DNA of 40,998 bases from Planctomycetaceae bacterium. Lineage in GTDB: Bacteria > Planctomycetota > SZUA-567. Of this stretch, positions 1-8,362 are shown piece by piece (the first letter of the stretch is position 1; the number at the start of each line of letters is the position of its first letter). The position numbers and the translations under genes were made by a program. The notes beneath the pieces are model-generated. The model did no database searches. It was not told the DNA's origin and worked only from the letters and a program-made list of their open reading frames with translations. Where the stretch lies: positions 1-40,998 of the forward strand of contig JAJPXZ010000066.1 of NCBI GenBank assembly GCA_021205245.1. Reading direction: 5' to 3'.

Positions 1-1
1 C

Positions 2-1069
2 TCAAACACCCGTTTCAATAAAACGCGCGTTACCGCGACGACGAGCCGAATAGCCCGTCGCTCTCCGCCGCCGTCGACCGGCAAAAAGCGTCGGGTGAAC
101 TGGCCCTATGCGCTGCTGTCGATCATCATCGGCACCTTGCTCTGGTTCGGCGTCGATTTCAAACGCATGAAAGACGTCGTCCTCGACGTCGAGGTGGAAT
201 ATAACAGCCTGCTGCCGGCCGACTGGAAATTTTCGGCAACGCCGCAGCGCACTGTCCGGGTGTCGCTCCGTGGACCGAACCAGGAAATATCCAACCTGCG
301 GCGCGAAGAGATCCGCGTCGAACCCGAATACCCCAAAGCCGCTCTCGAAGGCGATACCTACGACGGCGGCCTGACCCTGATGCCCGCCTTTGTCCGCGAT
401 TTGCCGTCGGGGGTGGATGTCGTCGGCATCACGCCGCAGATCATACCGGTGCGGCTGTCGCGTATTATTACCCGCTACCTGACGGTCGAAGCCGGTGAGA
501 TTACCGGCACGCCGCAGGAAGGCTATGCTGTCGGCAGGGTCCACCAGATCGATCCGCCGGCCATGCCTATCGCCGCCAGTCGGGAATTCCTGAGCAAATT
601 AACCACCACCGACGTTATCCGCACCCAGCCCTTCAATGTCGAAGGCGGCCGGGGACTGGTGGGCGGCATGGTGGGGCTTGAACCATTTGAAAAGGATGGC
701 GAAATCGTCACCGTGCCGGGTATGGTGTACATGTCGGTGGAACTGACCGAAGTGCCGGCGGAACGGGAATTCGAACAGCCCTTCGAGGTCCGCGCCCTTA
801 TCGATTCGCCCTTCGACAGATACGGCAAACTCACCCTCTCGCCGCCCAGCGTCAGGGTTACGGCGGCTGGGCCGAAGTCGGTTATCGACAAGTTGAATGC
901 TTCGGAAATAGCCATCTACGCCGACATGCGGGACCGCGTTCCCGCCGCGCCGGGCGAATACAACCTCAAGACCAAGGCCATCACCCCGTCACGCGTCCGC
1001 GTTATCCGCATCGAACCGGATACGGTGAAGTGGATCGCCAACGAGGATGCCGTGCCGGGCGGCGAATAG
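2..1069 (+). CDS. YbbR-domain membrane-anchored protein (5' end outside window)
   Basis: The reading frame is open to the left edge, so the start is probably outside the window. A GTG at 95 is possible, but it has no ribosome-binding site and would drop the basic stretch (GKKRR) that normally precedes the anchor. One N-terminal membrane helix (about 95-160; WPYALLSIIIG, LLWFGVDF) is followed by about 290 extracytoplasmic residues in repeated YbbR-like beta units, with recurring patterns such as RVSLRGP and RVTAAGP. In Firmicutes, YbbR/CdaR regulates the diadenylate cyclase CdaA and is encoded just after it. A cdaA-like gene just upstream of the window is therefore expected, but this is inference. 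The family is clear from architecture; the exact role here is not. Confidence 0.8.
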   Translation, partial: SNTRFNKTRVTATTSRIARRSPPPSTGKKRRVNWPYALLSIIIGTLLWFGVDFKRMKDVVLDVEVEYNSLLPADWKFSATPQRTVRVSLRGPNQEISNLRREEIRVEPEYPKAALEGDTYDGGLTLMPAFVRDLPSGVDVVGITPQIIPVRLSRIITRYLTVEAGEITGTPQEGYAVGRVHQIDPPAMPIAASREFLSKLTTTDVIRTQPFNVEGGRGLVGGMVGLEPFEKDGEIVTVPGMVYMSVELTEVPAEREFEQPFEVRALIDSPFDRYGKLTLSPPSVRVTAAGPKSVIDKLNASEIAIYADMRDRVPAAPGEYNLKTKAITPSRVRVIRIEPDTVKWIANEDAVPGGE

Positions 1070-1165
1070 ACGCCGGTCTTCCACAGCGGCTGTCGAGTTT
1101 TTCGTGCGATAACCGTTCGCTTCGGCTATACTGGTACAGGAACACGCGAAACAGGTATATTGCTC

Positions 1166-1188
1166 CCCCTGCCCGGCAACGGCAGGGG
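1166..1188 (+). promoter_or_regulatory. GC-rich hairpin in the ybbR-dapA gap
   Basis: CCCCTGCC (1166-1173) pairs with GGCAGGGG (1181-1188) around a 7-nt loop. No proper T-run follows, only GGTTGTTACGG, so this is either a weak terminator for the ybbR gene or a leader structure of dapA. A TATACT at 1127-1132 upstream could be a -10 box for dapA, but no good -35 sits at the right distance. Confidence 0.35.
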
Positions 1189-1233
1189 CGGTTGTTACGG
1201 TCAGCCACCATAGTCATCACGCGAGGAGAAGAA

Positions 1234-2118
1234 ATGCAGCATTTTTCCGGTAGTTACGTCGCACTCGTCACCCCGTGGAACAAGGATCTCTCCAATGTCG
1301 ACTATGGCGCGCTTAAAGAGCTCATCGACTGGCATATGGAATGCGGCACCGACGGCATCCTGCCCGCCGGTACCACCGGCGAATCGGCGACCCTGACCCC
1401 GCAGGAACACAAGGAACTGGTCGCGAAGACGGTGGAACTGGTCGCCGGCCGCGCCAAGGTTCTGGCCGGCGCCGGCTCGAATTCGACCAATGAAGCCGTC
1501 GCCCTGGCGAAGCACGCCAAGGCGAGCGGCGCCGACTCCATCCTGGTCATCACACCCTACTACAACCGGCCCACGCCCGAAGGGCTGTACCAACACTATG
1601 GCACGGTAGCCGAAGCCTGCGACCTGCCGGTGATGATCTACAACGTCCCGTCCCGCACCGGCACCAATATCCTGCCGGAGACGATTATCCGCATCAACAA
1701 GAGCTTCCCCACCGTCATCGGCGTCAAGGAAGCGTCCGGGAGCGTCGACCAGTCGGCGCAGATCATCAATGGCTGCGCCATGGACGTGATGTCGGGCGAC
1801 GACAGCCTCGCCCTCCCGATCATGGCGGTAGGCGGCACCGGGGTGGTATCGGTCATCGCCAACATAGCGCCTGCCGAGACAAAACAATTCATGGACGCGG
1901 CCCTCGCCGGCGATTACGTCAAGGCGCGGGAATGGCACCACAAGCTCCTGCCCATCATGAAGGCCTGTTTTGTCGAGACAAACCCGGCTCCCGCCAAGAC
2001 GGCCCTGGAAATCATGGGGCGGATCTCCGGCCGCATGCGCCTCCCCATGGTGGAACTGAAGCCGGAAAGCCGCACGGTGCTGGAAGCTGCCTTACGAAAG
2101 GTCGGTCTTGTCAAGTGA
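1234..2118 (+). CDS. dapA: 4-hydroxy-tetrahydrodipicolinate synthase
   Basis: DapA condenses pyruvate with aspartate semialdehyde, the first committed step of lysine and diaminopimelate synthesis (cytoplasmic TIM barrel). The product is 294 aa, the normal family length. Visible hallmarks are GTTGESATL (T47/T48 of the active-site loop), YNVPSRTG with catalytic Tyr136, and the Schiff-base Lys165 in GVKEASG. The ATG at 1234 is chosen because AGGAG lies 5 nt upstream; the open frame begins earlier, but that part has no family similarity. The downstream phosphoesterase frame starts inside the last codons (11-nt overlap), so the two are probably co-transcribed. Confidence 0.97.
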   Translation: MQHFSGSYVALVTPWNKDLSNVDYGALKELIDWHMECGTDGILPAGTTGESATLTPQEHKELVAKTVELVAGRAKVLAGAGSNSTNEAVALAKHAKASGADSILVITPYYNRPTPEGLYQHYGTVAEACDLPVMIYNVPSRTGTNILPETIIRINKSFPTVIGVKEASGSVDQSAQIINGCAMDVMSGDDSLALPIMAVGGTGVVSVIANIAPAETKQFMDAALAGDYVKAREWHHKLLPIMKACFVETNPAPAKTALEIMGRISGRMRLPMVELKPESRTVLEAALRKVGLVK

Positions 2119-2905
2119 CGTCACGATCGCGATACGCAGGGATGCACCGGAGCCGCTGCCGCCAACGGCGTTTATCTCCGACATCCACTCCAACCTGCCC
2201 GCCCTGCGGGCGGTGATGGATGATATCGCCTCCCGGGGCATCGGACGCATTGTCTGCCTCGGGGACATCGTCGGCTATGGGCCAAATCCGGTGGAGTGCT
2301 GGAAGCTGGTCTCGGAAAAATGCCGCACCGTCATCCGGGGCAACCACGATCAGGCCCTCGACCACGACCACCGCAGCAATTTCCACCCCAGGGCCAAGAA
2401 CGCCATCGACTTGACCCGCCGCCGAATCATTATTTAGGACGACGGACTCAATAGTCTGAACGAACTCATGAACAAGCACACCAGCGCAACGGACGGGCAG
2501 TTTTTGTATGTGCACGGCTCGCCGGCCGGGCCGACCATGAGCTACCTTCTGCCGGGCGATTCCTACGACCGCCACCGCATGAAGGAAGAGTTCGACCACA
2601 TGGACGTCTATGCCCTCAACGGCCACACCCACATTCCCGGTGTGATTGTGCGCGGGAGCCGCTTTATGCCGCCTGAAGCGTTGGACAAGTTCAGCTATGG
2701 GTTGCAGGGCAGGCAGGCCATTATCAACGTCGGCTCGGTCGGCCAGCCCCGCGACGGCAATCCGAAATCCAGTTATGCAACAATCGAAAACAATGTGGTG
2801 TATTTCCACCGCGTCGCCTACGACGCGGAATCGGTCTGCGAAGACATTCTCGCCATCAAGGAGCTGGACCCGTTCCTCGGGCAGCGGTTGTTGGCGGGGT
2901 ATTAG
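2108..2905 (+). pseudogene. Calcineurin-like metallophosphoesterase interrupted by an in-frame TAG
   Basis: Two halves lie in the same frame, separated only by TAG at 2435-2437. The upstream half starts at TTG 2108, after an AAGG. It carries SDIHSN, LGDIVGYGPNP and RGNHD, the first metal-ligand blocks of the calcineurin-like (YfcE/MJ0936-type) fold. The downstream half carries VHGSP and NGHTHIP, the remaining histidine ligands, and runs to TAG 2903-2905. Reading the TAG as one amino acid gives a 265-residue protein of normal family length with no indel. The first ATG after the stop (2468) has no convincing ribosome-binding site, so the second half is unlikely to be made alone. The options are a recent nonsense mutation, a sequencing error or amber readthrough. 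Without readthrough the active site is split and the gene is dead. Confidence 0.75.
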
Positions 2906-2946
2906 GAGCCGCACGGCTCGAAGTTTTTTTCTTCAGGGGAGGGTTC

Positions 2947-3600
2947 ATGGGTCAGATCTACTTAGGCCGCATCGTCGCGGTCGGCATCACACCGTCCGGC
3001 AAGGCGGCGGCGTTGTACAGGGTGTCGTCCAGGAGTTTTCCAAACCGCATGGCCCAGTTATCGGCTGGCGGAAAATGCATTGCCATCATTCCGAAGTCGG
3101 GGTTTGAAAAAGATATTGCCCGCAGTCCCTATATCGCCTATAACGCCGCGCGACTCGTCGGTCCCTACGCCGTCCTCACAAACGGTTCGCATACCGATCC
3201 GGTGGCGGAAAAGCTGGCCATGGGCCTGCCGCCCCGCGACGCCATCGCCCTGACCCTGCTGGCGATGGATTACGAAAAAGACGATTTCAACACGCCGCGC
3301 ATCGTCGCGGTGGCACAGACGGACTCGTCCATTGGCTGGCTTGGCAGTGTCCGGGAAGACGGCATTGACGTGCGCTCGTTCGAGCTGAAGCCTGGTCAAA
3401 TCGCCCACCTGTCGACCTACGAGCACAACATTCCGACCAAATGCCGCATCGGCGATTTCGACGCCGAATCGGCTGACGAAGCCTGCCGCTATATCCTTGA
3501 CGGCGGCCATTTCGCCGATTTCACCAATGCCATTACTGCGGTGGCCGCAGTGGCGGAAGGCGGCGAATTCACCCTGGCGAGCCGTGATGTTAAGGTATAA
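2947..3600 (+). CDS. purO: IMP cyclohydrolase, PurO type
   Basis: The 217-aa product matches the archaeal-type IMP cyclohydrolase that closes FAICAR to IMP, the last step of purine synthesis. Family blocks are visible along the whole length: YLGRIVAVG near the N-terminus, YRVSSRSFPNRMAQ, YIAYNAARLV, TNGSHTDPVAEK, and MDYEKDDFNTPRIVAV. The ATG at 2947 follows a strong AGGGGAGGG. Most bacteria use the unrelated PurH cyclohydrolase domain instead; PurO is best known from archaea and occurs sporadically in bacteria. It follows the phosphoesterase by 41 nt and may share its transcript. Stop is TAA. Confidence 0.9.
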   Translation: MGQIYLGRIVAVGITPSGKAAALYRVSSRSFPNRMAQLSAGGKCIAIIPKSGFEKDIARSPYIAYNAARLVGPYAVLTNGSHTDPVAEKLAMGLPPRDAIALTLLAMDYEKDDFNTPRIVAVAQTDSSIGWLGSVREDGIDVRSFELKPGQIAHLSTYEHNIPTKCRIGDFDAESADEACRYILDGGHFADFTNAITAVAAVAEGGEFTLASRDVKV

Positions 3601-3704
3601 ATTGTTTTTAAGATAATCGAAAAAATCGACCAATATAAACGCCGTATTTACCTAACTCTATGGCGTGCCGGGCAAAAGGCTTGAAGAAAAAGTTCAGAAA
3701 AACA

Positions 3705-3733
3705 TTGCTAAGGTCGATATCATACAGTAATTT
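3705..3733 (+). promoter_or_regulatory. Possible promoter of the aldolase gene
   Basis: TTGCTA (3705-3710), a 17-nt spacer and TAATTT (3728-3733) lie 50 nt before the aldolase start in an AT-rich 180-nt gap. An alternative -10, TATAAA, is at 3634-3639 without a clear -35. Both are weak matches; the gap clearly separates purO from the next transcript. Confidence 0.3.
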
Positions 3734-3782
3734 TCACGTACAGGATTCGTGAATCCGTTCCCTATTGCACAAGGAGCCCGTC

Positions 3783-4760
3783 ATGGCAGTCAGTTACTCG
3801 CAGCTTGGCCTCGTCAACACCGTGGACATGTTCAAGAAAGCGGTCAAAGGGGGCTACGCCATCCCCGCCTACAACTTCAACAACATGGAACAGCTCCAGG
3901 CCATCGTCATGGCGTGCACCGAAACGCTGAGCCCGGTCATCCTCCAGGTATCGTCCGGCGCGCGCAAATACGCCAACCAGACCCTCCTGCAGTACATGGC
4001 CCAGGGCGCGGTCGAATACGCCAAGGAACTGAACAAGGGCAAGAACATTCCCATCTGCCTGCACCTCGACCACGGCGACACCTACGAACTCTGCGTCTCC
4101 TGCATCGAGTCCGGCTTCTCCTCCGTCATGATCGACGGCTCCCACCACGATTACGAAACCAACGTCGAACTGACCAAAAAGGTGGTGGAATACGCCCATA
4201 AGCACAACGTCACGGTCGAAGGTGAACTCGGCGTCCTCGCCGGCGTCGAAGACGAAGTCTCGTCCGAGACCCACACCTACACCGAACCCGACCAGGTCGA
4301 GGATTTCGTCAAGAAGACCGGCGTCGACTCCTTGGCCATCTCCATCGGCACCTCGCACGGCGCGTTCAAGTTCAAGCCGGGCCAGAACCCGAAAATCCGC
4401 CTGGACATCCTCCAGGAAATCGAAAAGCGCATCCCCGGCTTCCCCATCGTCCTGCACGGCTCCTCGTCCGTCCCGCAGGAACTCGTCAAGAAGATCAACG
4501 AATACGGCGGCAAGCTGAAGGACGCCATCGGCATCGGCGAAGACCAGCTCCGCGAAGCCGCCAAGTCCGCTGTTTGCAAGATCAACATCGACTCGGACGG
4601 CCGCCTCGCCATGACCGCCGCCATCCGCGAAGTGTTTGCGAAACAGCCGCAAGAATTTGACCCGCGCAAATACCTCGGGCCTGCCCGCGACGCCCTCAAG
4701 GAACTCTACAAGCACAAGAACGACGCCGTCCTCGGCTCGTCCGGCCACGCCTTCGACTGA
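3783..4760 (+). CDS. fba: Class II fructose-bisphosphate aldolase
   Basis: Zinc-dependent aldolase that interconverts fructose-1,6-bisphosphate with DHAP and glyceraldehyde-3-phosphate in glycolysis and gluconeogenesis. It is 325 aa. Visible features are AYNFNNMEQLQA near the N-terminus, HLDHGD (H94, D96, H97: metal ligand and catalytic Asp region), GELGVLAG, IGTSHGAFKF (H192), IVLHGSSS (H225) and the phosphate-binding NIDSDGRLAMT block. The ATG at 3783 is preceded by AAGGAG with 6-nt spacing; an in-frame TTG at 3765 lies upstream of this site and is not used. The gene stands alone between a probable promoter and a strong terminator. The codon choice is very regular (C-ending), as in a highly expressed gene. 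Confidence 0.97.
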   Translation: MAVSYSQLGLVNTVDMFKKAVKGGYAIPAYNFNNMEQLQAIVMACTETLSPVILQVSSGARKYANQTLLQYMAQGAVEYAKELNKGKNIPICLHLDHGDTYELCVSCIESGFSSVMIDGSHHDYETNVELTKKVVEYAHKHNVTVEGELGVLAGVEDEVSSETHTYTEPDQVEDFVKKTGVDSLAISIGTSHGAFKFKPGQNPKIRLDILQEIEKRIPGFPIVLHGSSSVPQELVKKINEYGGKLKDAIGIGEDQLREAAKSAVCKINIDSDGRLAMTAAIREVFAKQPQEFDPRKYLGPARDALKELYKHKNDAVLGSSGHAFD

Positions 4761-4772
4761 ATCTAGTCGCAT

Positions 4773-4803
4773 CGCCCTCTCCTTCGGGAGAGGGCGTTTT
4801 TTT
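4773..4803 (+). terminator. Rho-independent terminator of fba
   Basis: A perfect 10-bp stem CGCCCTCTCC / GGAGAGGGCG with a TTCG tetraloop is followed by seven T residues. It starts 12 nt after the aldolase stop. Confidence 0.97.
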
Positions 4804-4856
4804 ATGCATGCGCCACGCGTGGAGTGACTTTTCCGCCTGTCGCCTCTCACCTCACG

Positions 4857-4871
4857 CGTCACCCCGGCGTG
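4857..4871. repeat. Short copy of the CGTCACCCCGG intergenic repeat
   Basis: CGTCACCCCGGCGTG matches the core of the larger copies at 12729 and 40929. Only the core is preserved here; the flanks differ. It lies in the convergent gap between fba and the small minus-strand gene. Confidence 0.55.
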
Positions 4872-4894
4872 TGGGGGAGGTGGGACGATTATAT

Positions 4895-4933
4895 AAAAAA
4901 ACGCACCCCTGGAACCTCCGTTCCCGGGATGCG
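4895..4933 (-). terminator. Terminator of the small Ser-rich protein gene
   Basis: On the minus strand, CGCATCCC pairs with GGGGTGCG (one G-U pair). An inner GGAAC/GTTCC stem extends the hairpin, and seven T residues follow. It lies just beyond the stop of the gene at 4967-5179 and confirms that this short gene is a real transcription unit. Confidence 0.85.
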
Positions 4934-4966
4934 ATAAGCCTAGGCGTAAATGCTGTAACGCTGTCC

Positions 4967-5179
4967 TTACTTGCTGGACTTTTTGTTGCTGCTGGACTGG
5001 TTGTCGCAGCTTTCGAACCGGCCCATGTCGTCGCGGCAGCGGTCGCTGGCGGCTTCGGAGCGGGAACGGTTGCCGCTCGAGTTCGAAGACTTGTTCGACG
5101 ATTTGCTATTGCTGCTGCCGGTGCTTTCGTAGCGGCCTTCAGAATCTCTCGAACGGTCATTTCCACGGGACTTGCTCAT
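4967..5179 (-). CDS. Small Ser/Arg-rich protein with two RDxxGR(Y/F)ES repeats
   Basis: A 70-aa, highly polar protein, probably disordered, rich in Ser, Arg, Asn and Lys. Two copies of one motif frame it: RDSEGRYES near the N-terminus and RDDMGRFES near the C-terminus, with Ser/Asn/Lys runs between. RDxxGRF-type repeats occur in small bacterial stress or sporulation-like proteins, but no function can be assigned from sequence. The ATG at 5179 is favoured over an in-frame GTG at 5194 because GGAGG lies 8 nt before it. A terminator sits right behind it and a candidate promoter with an inverted repeat right before it, so it is a monocistronic gene. The two cysteines, in DRCRDD and ESCDN, are close to the second repeat. 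Confidence 0.75.
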   Translation of the reverse strand: MSKSRGNDRSRDSEGRYESTGSSNSKSSNKSSNSSGNRSRSEAASDRCRDDMGRFESCDNQSSSNKKSSK

Positions 5180-5205
5180 CTTAATTTCCTCCACAAAGGT
5201 CTTAA

Positions 5206-5238
5206 ACGTTAAAAATCGGTGGTATTCTTAACAATACC
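5206..5238 (-). promoter_or_regulatory. Candidate promoter and operator of the small Ser-rich gene
   Basis: On the minus strand, TTGTTA (5234-5229), a 17-nt spacer and TAACGT (5211-5206) would start a transcript with a short leader containing GGAGG. The -35 lies inside an inverted repeat, GGTATT-CTTAAC-AATACC (5221-5238), the kind of site a dimeric repressor would bind. The -10 match is weak, so this is a suggestion only. Confidence 0.35.
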
Positions 5239-5731
5239 ATACAATTTTTGCTGTCCCGATGCTGTCCGGTTCCTCTCGAAAAAGAATGGAGCGAGCGCAC
5301 CGTCGACGAGCCCGATGTCCCCTTTGGATTCGAATTTTCCCTGTCATTGTGCGTTACGTTGTAGGCCATCGCCGGGGCTGGCTCCATGGCCTCCGAGGAT
5401 GGCCGGCAAACGGGTGACCAGCGCGTTTTGTGCCGCAGGACCACCTAGAATAAACGGTGTAGTCCTCTCTAACGTTAAATAAAAATCGCCTCAATTCGGG
5501 CCGGCGCATACTTGACGGACGGCGAAACAGGCACTACTCTTGCGGTAATTTGCTCTTTTAATTGATTGCGGAATTTTTTCTTTGTTGCAGATGCGAGCGC
5601 CGTGCGAGGAGAGAACCGGCTTTTTACGGGAAGAGCCGAGACTTGCGGCGTTCTGCAAATGCAATTCTGTGGGCAGCCTGCCGATCCACGGGACGGCGGC
5701 CGCCCCAATGCATGGAGACAGGAGATTCAGC
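5239..5731. other. Non-coding gap before the pyrophosphatase gene
   Basis: No convincing gene lies in this interval. The best promoter for hppA is TTGACG (5512-5517), 17 nt, then TACTCT (5535-5540), which would leave a leader of about 185 nt. Within the leader, CGGCT and AGCCG (around 5618-5638) can form a small hairpin. The stretch 5219-5470 is flanked by similar sequences (AACGTTAAAAATCG at 5206 and AACGTTAAATAAAAATCG at 5471), which could be the scar of an old insertion. Confidence 0.4.
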
Positions 5732-8251
5732 ATGAAAAGACTTTTTGGCACAACCGCGCTGGCGGCGCTCTTTGCGCTGACGGCCGGTGTGGCGGGAGCG
5801 GCAGAACCCGCCGTCACGGAGGCGCCGCTGCTCCCTCAGGTGCTCTTTTACGTCGCGTTCCTTATGAGCATCGTCGGGTTGGTGTTTGCGTACCGCTTCT
5901 ACCGTGAAATGATGACCGCGTCCGAAGGCACGACGCGCATGCAGGAGATCGCCCAGTATGTCCGTGAAGGCGCGTATGCCTACCTCTACGCCCAGTATAA
6001 AACGGTCAGCCTGGTATTTTTCCTGCTGTTCCTTGTTTTTGTCGGCCTCGCCTACGCCGGCATTCAGAACCCCTTTGTACCGGTGGCGTTCCTGACCGGC
6101 GGCTTCTTCTCCGGCCTGTGCGGCTTCCTCGGCATGAAGACAGCCACCAACGCCAGCGCCCGCACCGCCCAGGCAGCGTCCGAGAGCCTCAACCGCGGCC
6201 TGACCGTCGCCTTCCGTTCCGGCGCGGTCATGGGCCTGGTGGTCGTCTCCTTCGGCCTTCTGGACATTTGCATCTGGTACTGGATTCTCGACAACCTCGT
6301 CTACACCGCCCAGCACATGACCGAAGGCTGGAACTTCGCCAACCTGTGGATGGTTCAGCCCGGCACCTCGTTTGAACAGAAGTATGTGGAAATCACCACC
6401 ACCATGCTCACCTTCGGCATGGGCGCGTCGACCCAGGCGCTGTTCGCCCGCGTGGGCGGCGGCATCTACACCAAGGCCGCCGACGTCGGCGCCGACCTGG
6501 TCGGCAAAGTCGAAGCAGGCATCCCCGAAGACGACCCGCGCAACCCCGCCACCATCGCCGACAACGTTGGCGATAACGTCGGCGACGTCGCCGGCATGGG
6601 CGCGGACCTCTATGAGTCCTACTGCGGCTCCATCCTCGCCACCGCCGCCCTCGGTGCCGCCATTCCCGCACTCAACCCAGCCATGGGTGCAACCGAAGGC
6701 ATCCGCCTCGTCGTCGCCCCGATGGTCGTGGCCGGTATCGGCACGCTGTTGTCCATCATCGGCATCTATATGGTGCGGACCGAGGAAAAGGCCGACATGT
6801 CGACCCTCCTCTCCGCCCTCGGCAAGGCGGTGAATGTGTCGTCCGGCCTCATCATCGTCGTCGTGGCGATTCTCGCCGCCATCGGCATGATCGACTGGGG
6901 CGTGTTCTTTGCCGTCGTTACCGGCTTGATGGTCGGCATCAAAATCGGCAGGTCGACGGAATATTACACCTCGGACGAGCACGAACCGACCAAGTATATC
7001 GCCGAACAGTGCAAGACCGGTCCCGCCACCTGCATTATCGCCGGGCTGGGCGTGGGTATGTTGTCCTCCGCCACCCCGGTCATCGTGACCGTCCTCGGCA
7101 TCATCCTGTCCTACGGTTTTGCCGGCGGCTTCTCGAACAACCTCGATTCAACCCTGGCCATGGCCTACGGCCTGTACGGCATCGGCTTCGCCGCTGTCGG
7201 TATGCTGGCGACCCTCGGCATCACCCTCGCCACCGACGCCTACGGCCCCATCGCCGACAACGCCGGCGGCAACGCCGAAATGTCCGGCCTGGGCGAACAG
7301 GTCCGCGAACGCACCGACGCCCTGGACATGCTCGGCAACACCACCGCCGCCACCGGCAAGGGCTTTGCCATCGGTTCCGCCGCCCTGACCGCCATGGCGC
7401 TCCTGGCCGCGTTTATTGAAGAGATCCGCATCTGGATCAACAAGCTGGCCGCCACCGGCGACGGCTTCTACACCATCGGCCAGACCACCTTTTACTCGGC
7501 CCGCTCTCTCGCGGTCCACGGCCTGAACGAGGCCGAGGCGATTGCCAACGGCTATGTCAATATCACCTCCGCCGGCATCGCCACCATCGCCAACGCCTAC
7601 GACATCACCATCATGAACCCGAAGGTGCTGGGCGGATTGTTCCTGGGCGCGATGATGGTGCTGATTATCTGCGCCATGACCATGCAGGCTGTCGGCCGCG
7701 CCGCCAGCGCCATGGTCGACGAAGTCCGCCGCCAGTTCCGGGAAATCGCCGGCATCATGGAAGGCACGGGCAAGCCCGACTACGCCCGCTGCGTCGCCAT
7801 CTCCACCAAGGGCGCGCAACGCGAAATGATCGTCCCGTCCCTGGCCGCCATCATCGTGCCGGTGCTCGTCGGCGTGGTGCTGGGCGTTCCCGGCGTCATG
7901 GGCCTGCTCGCAGGCGGCTTGACCGCCGGCTTCGCCGTCGCCTGCCTCCTGAATAACGCCGGCGGCGCGTGGGACAATGCCAAGAAGCACATCGAAAAGC
8001 AGCCGAAGACCTATGCGCCCGACGATGTCGAGCACCTCCACCCGCTGACCGGCAAAGGCTCGGAACAGCACAAGGCCGGTGTTGTCGGCGACACGGTCGG
8101 CGACCCCTGCAAAGATACCAGCGGCCCCAGCCTGAACATCCTCATTAAGCTAATGAGCATGGTCTGCGTGGTGTTCTCCGGCGTCATCGTCAAGTACGGC
8201 GACCGGATCATTCCCGCAATCCAGAAGATGTTCGAAAGCTTGACGCAGTAG
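5732..8251 (+). CDS. hppA: Membrane-bound K+-dependent-type ion-translocating pyrophosphatase
   Basis: Hydrolyses pyrophosphate and pumps H+ or Na+ across the membrane. It is 839 aa with about 16 membrane helices, at the long end for the family. Diagnostic blocks are [16 protein letters not shown] (about 267-282) with the following [22 protein letters not shown] (about 417), [27 protein letters not shown] (535-545), [15 protein letters not shown] and [15 protein letters not shown] near the C-terminus. In GNTTAATG the residues that discriminate subclasses are Ala539 and Gly542, the pattern of K+-dependent enzymes (K+-independent ones have Lys and Thr). H+ versus Na+ pumping cannot be read safely. 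The ATG at 5732 has AGGAG 7 nt upstream and gives a Sec-like N-terminal helix; the open frame upstream of it looks non-coding. Confidence 0.96.
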   Translation: MKRLFGTTALAALFALTAGVAGAAEPAVTEAPLLPQVLFYVAFLMSIVGLVFAYRFYREMMTASEGTTRMQEIAQYVREGAYAYLYAQYKTVSLVFFLLFLVFVGLAYAGIQNPFVPVAFLTGGFFSGLCGFLGMKTATNASARTAQAASESLNRGLTVAFRSGAVMGLVVVSFGLLDICIWYWILDNLVYTAQHMTEGWNFANLWMVQPGTSFEQKYVEITTTMLTFGMGASTQALFARVGGGIYTKAADVGADLVGKVEAGIPEDDPRNPATIADNVGDNVGDVAGMGADLYESYCGSILATAALGAAIPALNPAMGATEGIRLVVAPMVVAGIGTLLSIIGIYMVRTEEKADMSTLLSALGKAVNVSSGLIIVVVAILAAIGMIDWGVFFAVVTGLMVGIKIGRSTEYYTSDEHEPTKYIAEQCKTGPATCIIAGLGVGMLSSATPVIVTVLGIILSYGFAGGFSNNLDSTLAMAYGLYGIGFAAVGMLATLGITLATDAYGPIADNAGGNAEMSGLGEQVRERTDALDMLGNTTAATGKGFAIGSAALTAMALLAAFIEEIRIWINKLAATGDGFYTIGQTTFYSARSLAVHGLNEAEAIANGYVNITSAGIATIANAYDITIMNPKVLGGLFLGAMMVLIICAMTMQAVGRAASAMVDEVRRQFREIAGIMEGTGKPDYARCVAISTKGAQREMIVPSLAAIIVPVLVGVVLGVPGVMGLLAGGLTAGFAVACLLNNAGGAWDNAKKHIEKQPKTYAPDDVEHLHPLTGKGSEQHKAGVVGDTVGDPCKDTSGPSLNILIKLMSMVCVVFSGVIVKYGDRIIPAIQKMFESLTQ

Positions 8252-8280
8252 TTGCCCCGCATTGCGGGAATTACTATGTG

Positions 8281-8317
8281 AAAACCCCCGGTCGTGCTAT
8301 GCGGCCGGGGGTTTTTT
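8281..8317 (+). terminator. Terminator of hppA
   Basis: CCCCCGG (8285-8291) pairs with CCGGGGG (8305-8311), with AAAA before and TTTTTT after. It lies 30 nt past the hppA stop and 46 nt before the convergent oxidoreductase stop. The short A-run means it would work less well in the minus direction. Confidence 0.92.
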
Positions 8318-8362
8318 ATTGGAATGCAAACAGCACCACGATGATCGTGGTTTTATTTGTGA

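Noticed and set aside
1166-1188. Hairpin as a definite terminator of the ybbR gene
   Set aside because: There is no T-run after the stem, so it is listed only as a possible regulatory hairpin.
5202-5482. Short frames on both strands in the gap before hppA
   Set aside because: Neither has a ribosome-binding site or coding bias, and they overlap each other.
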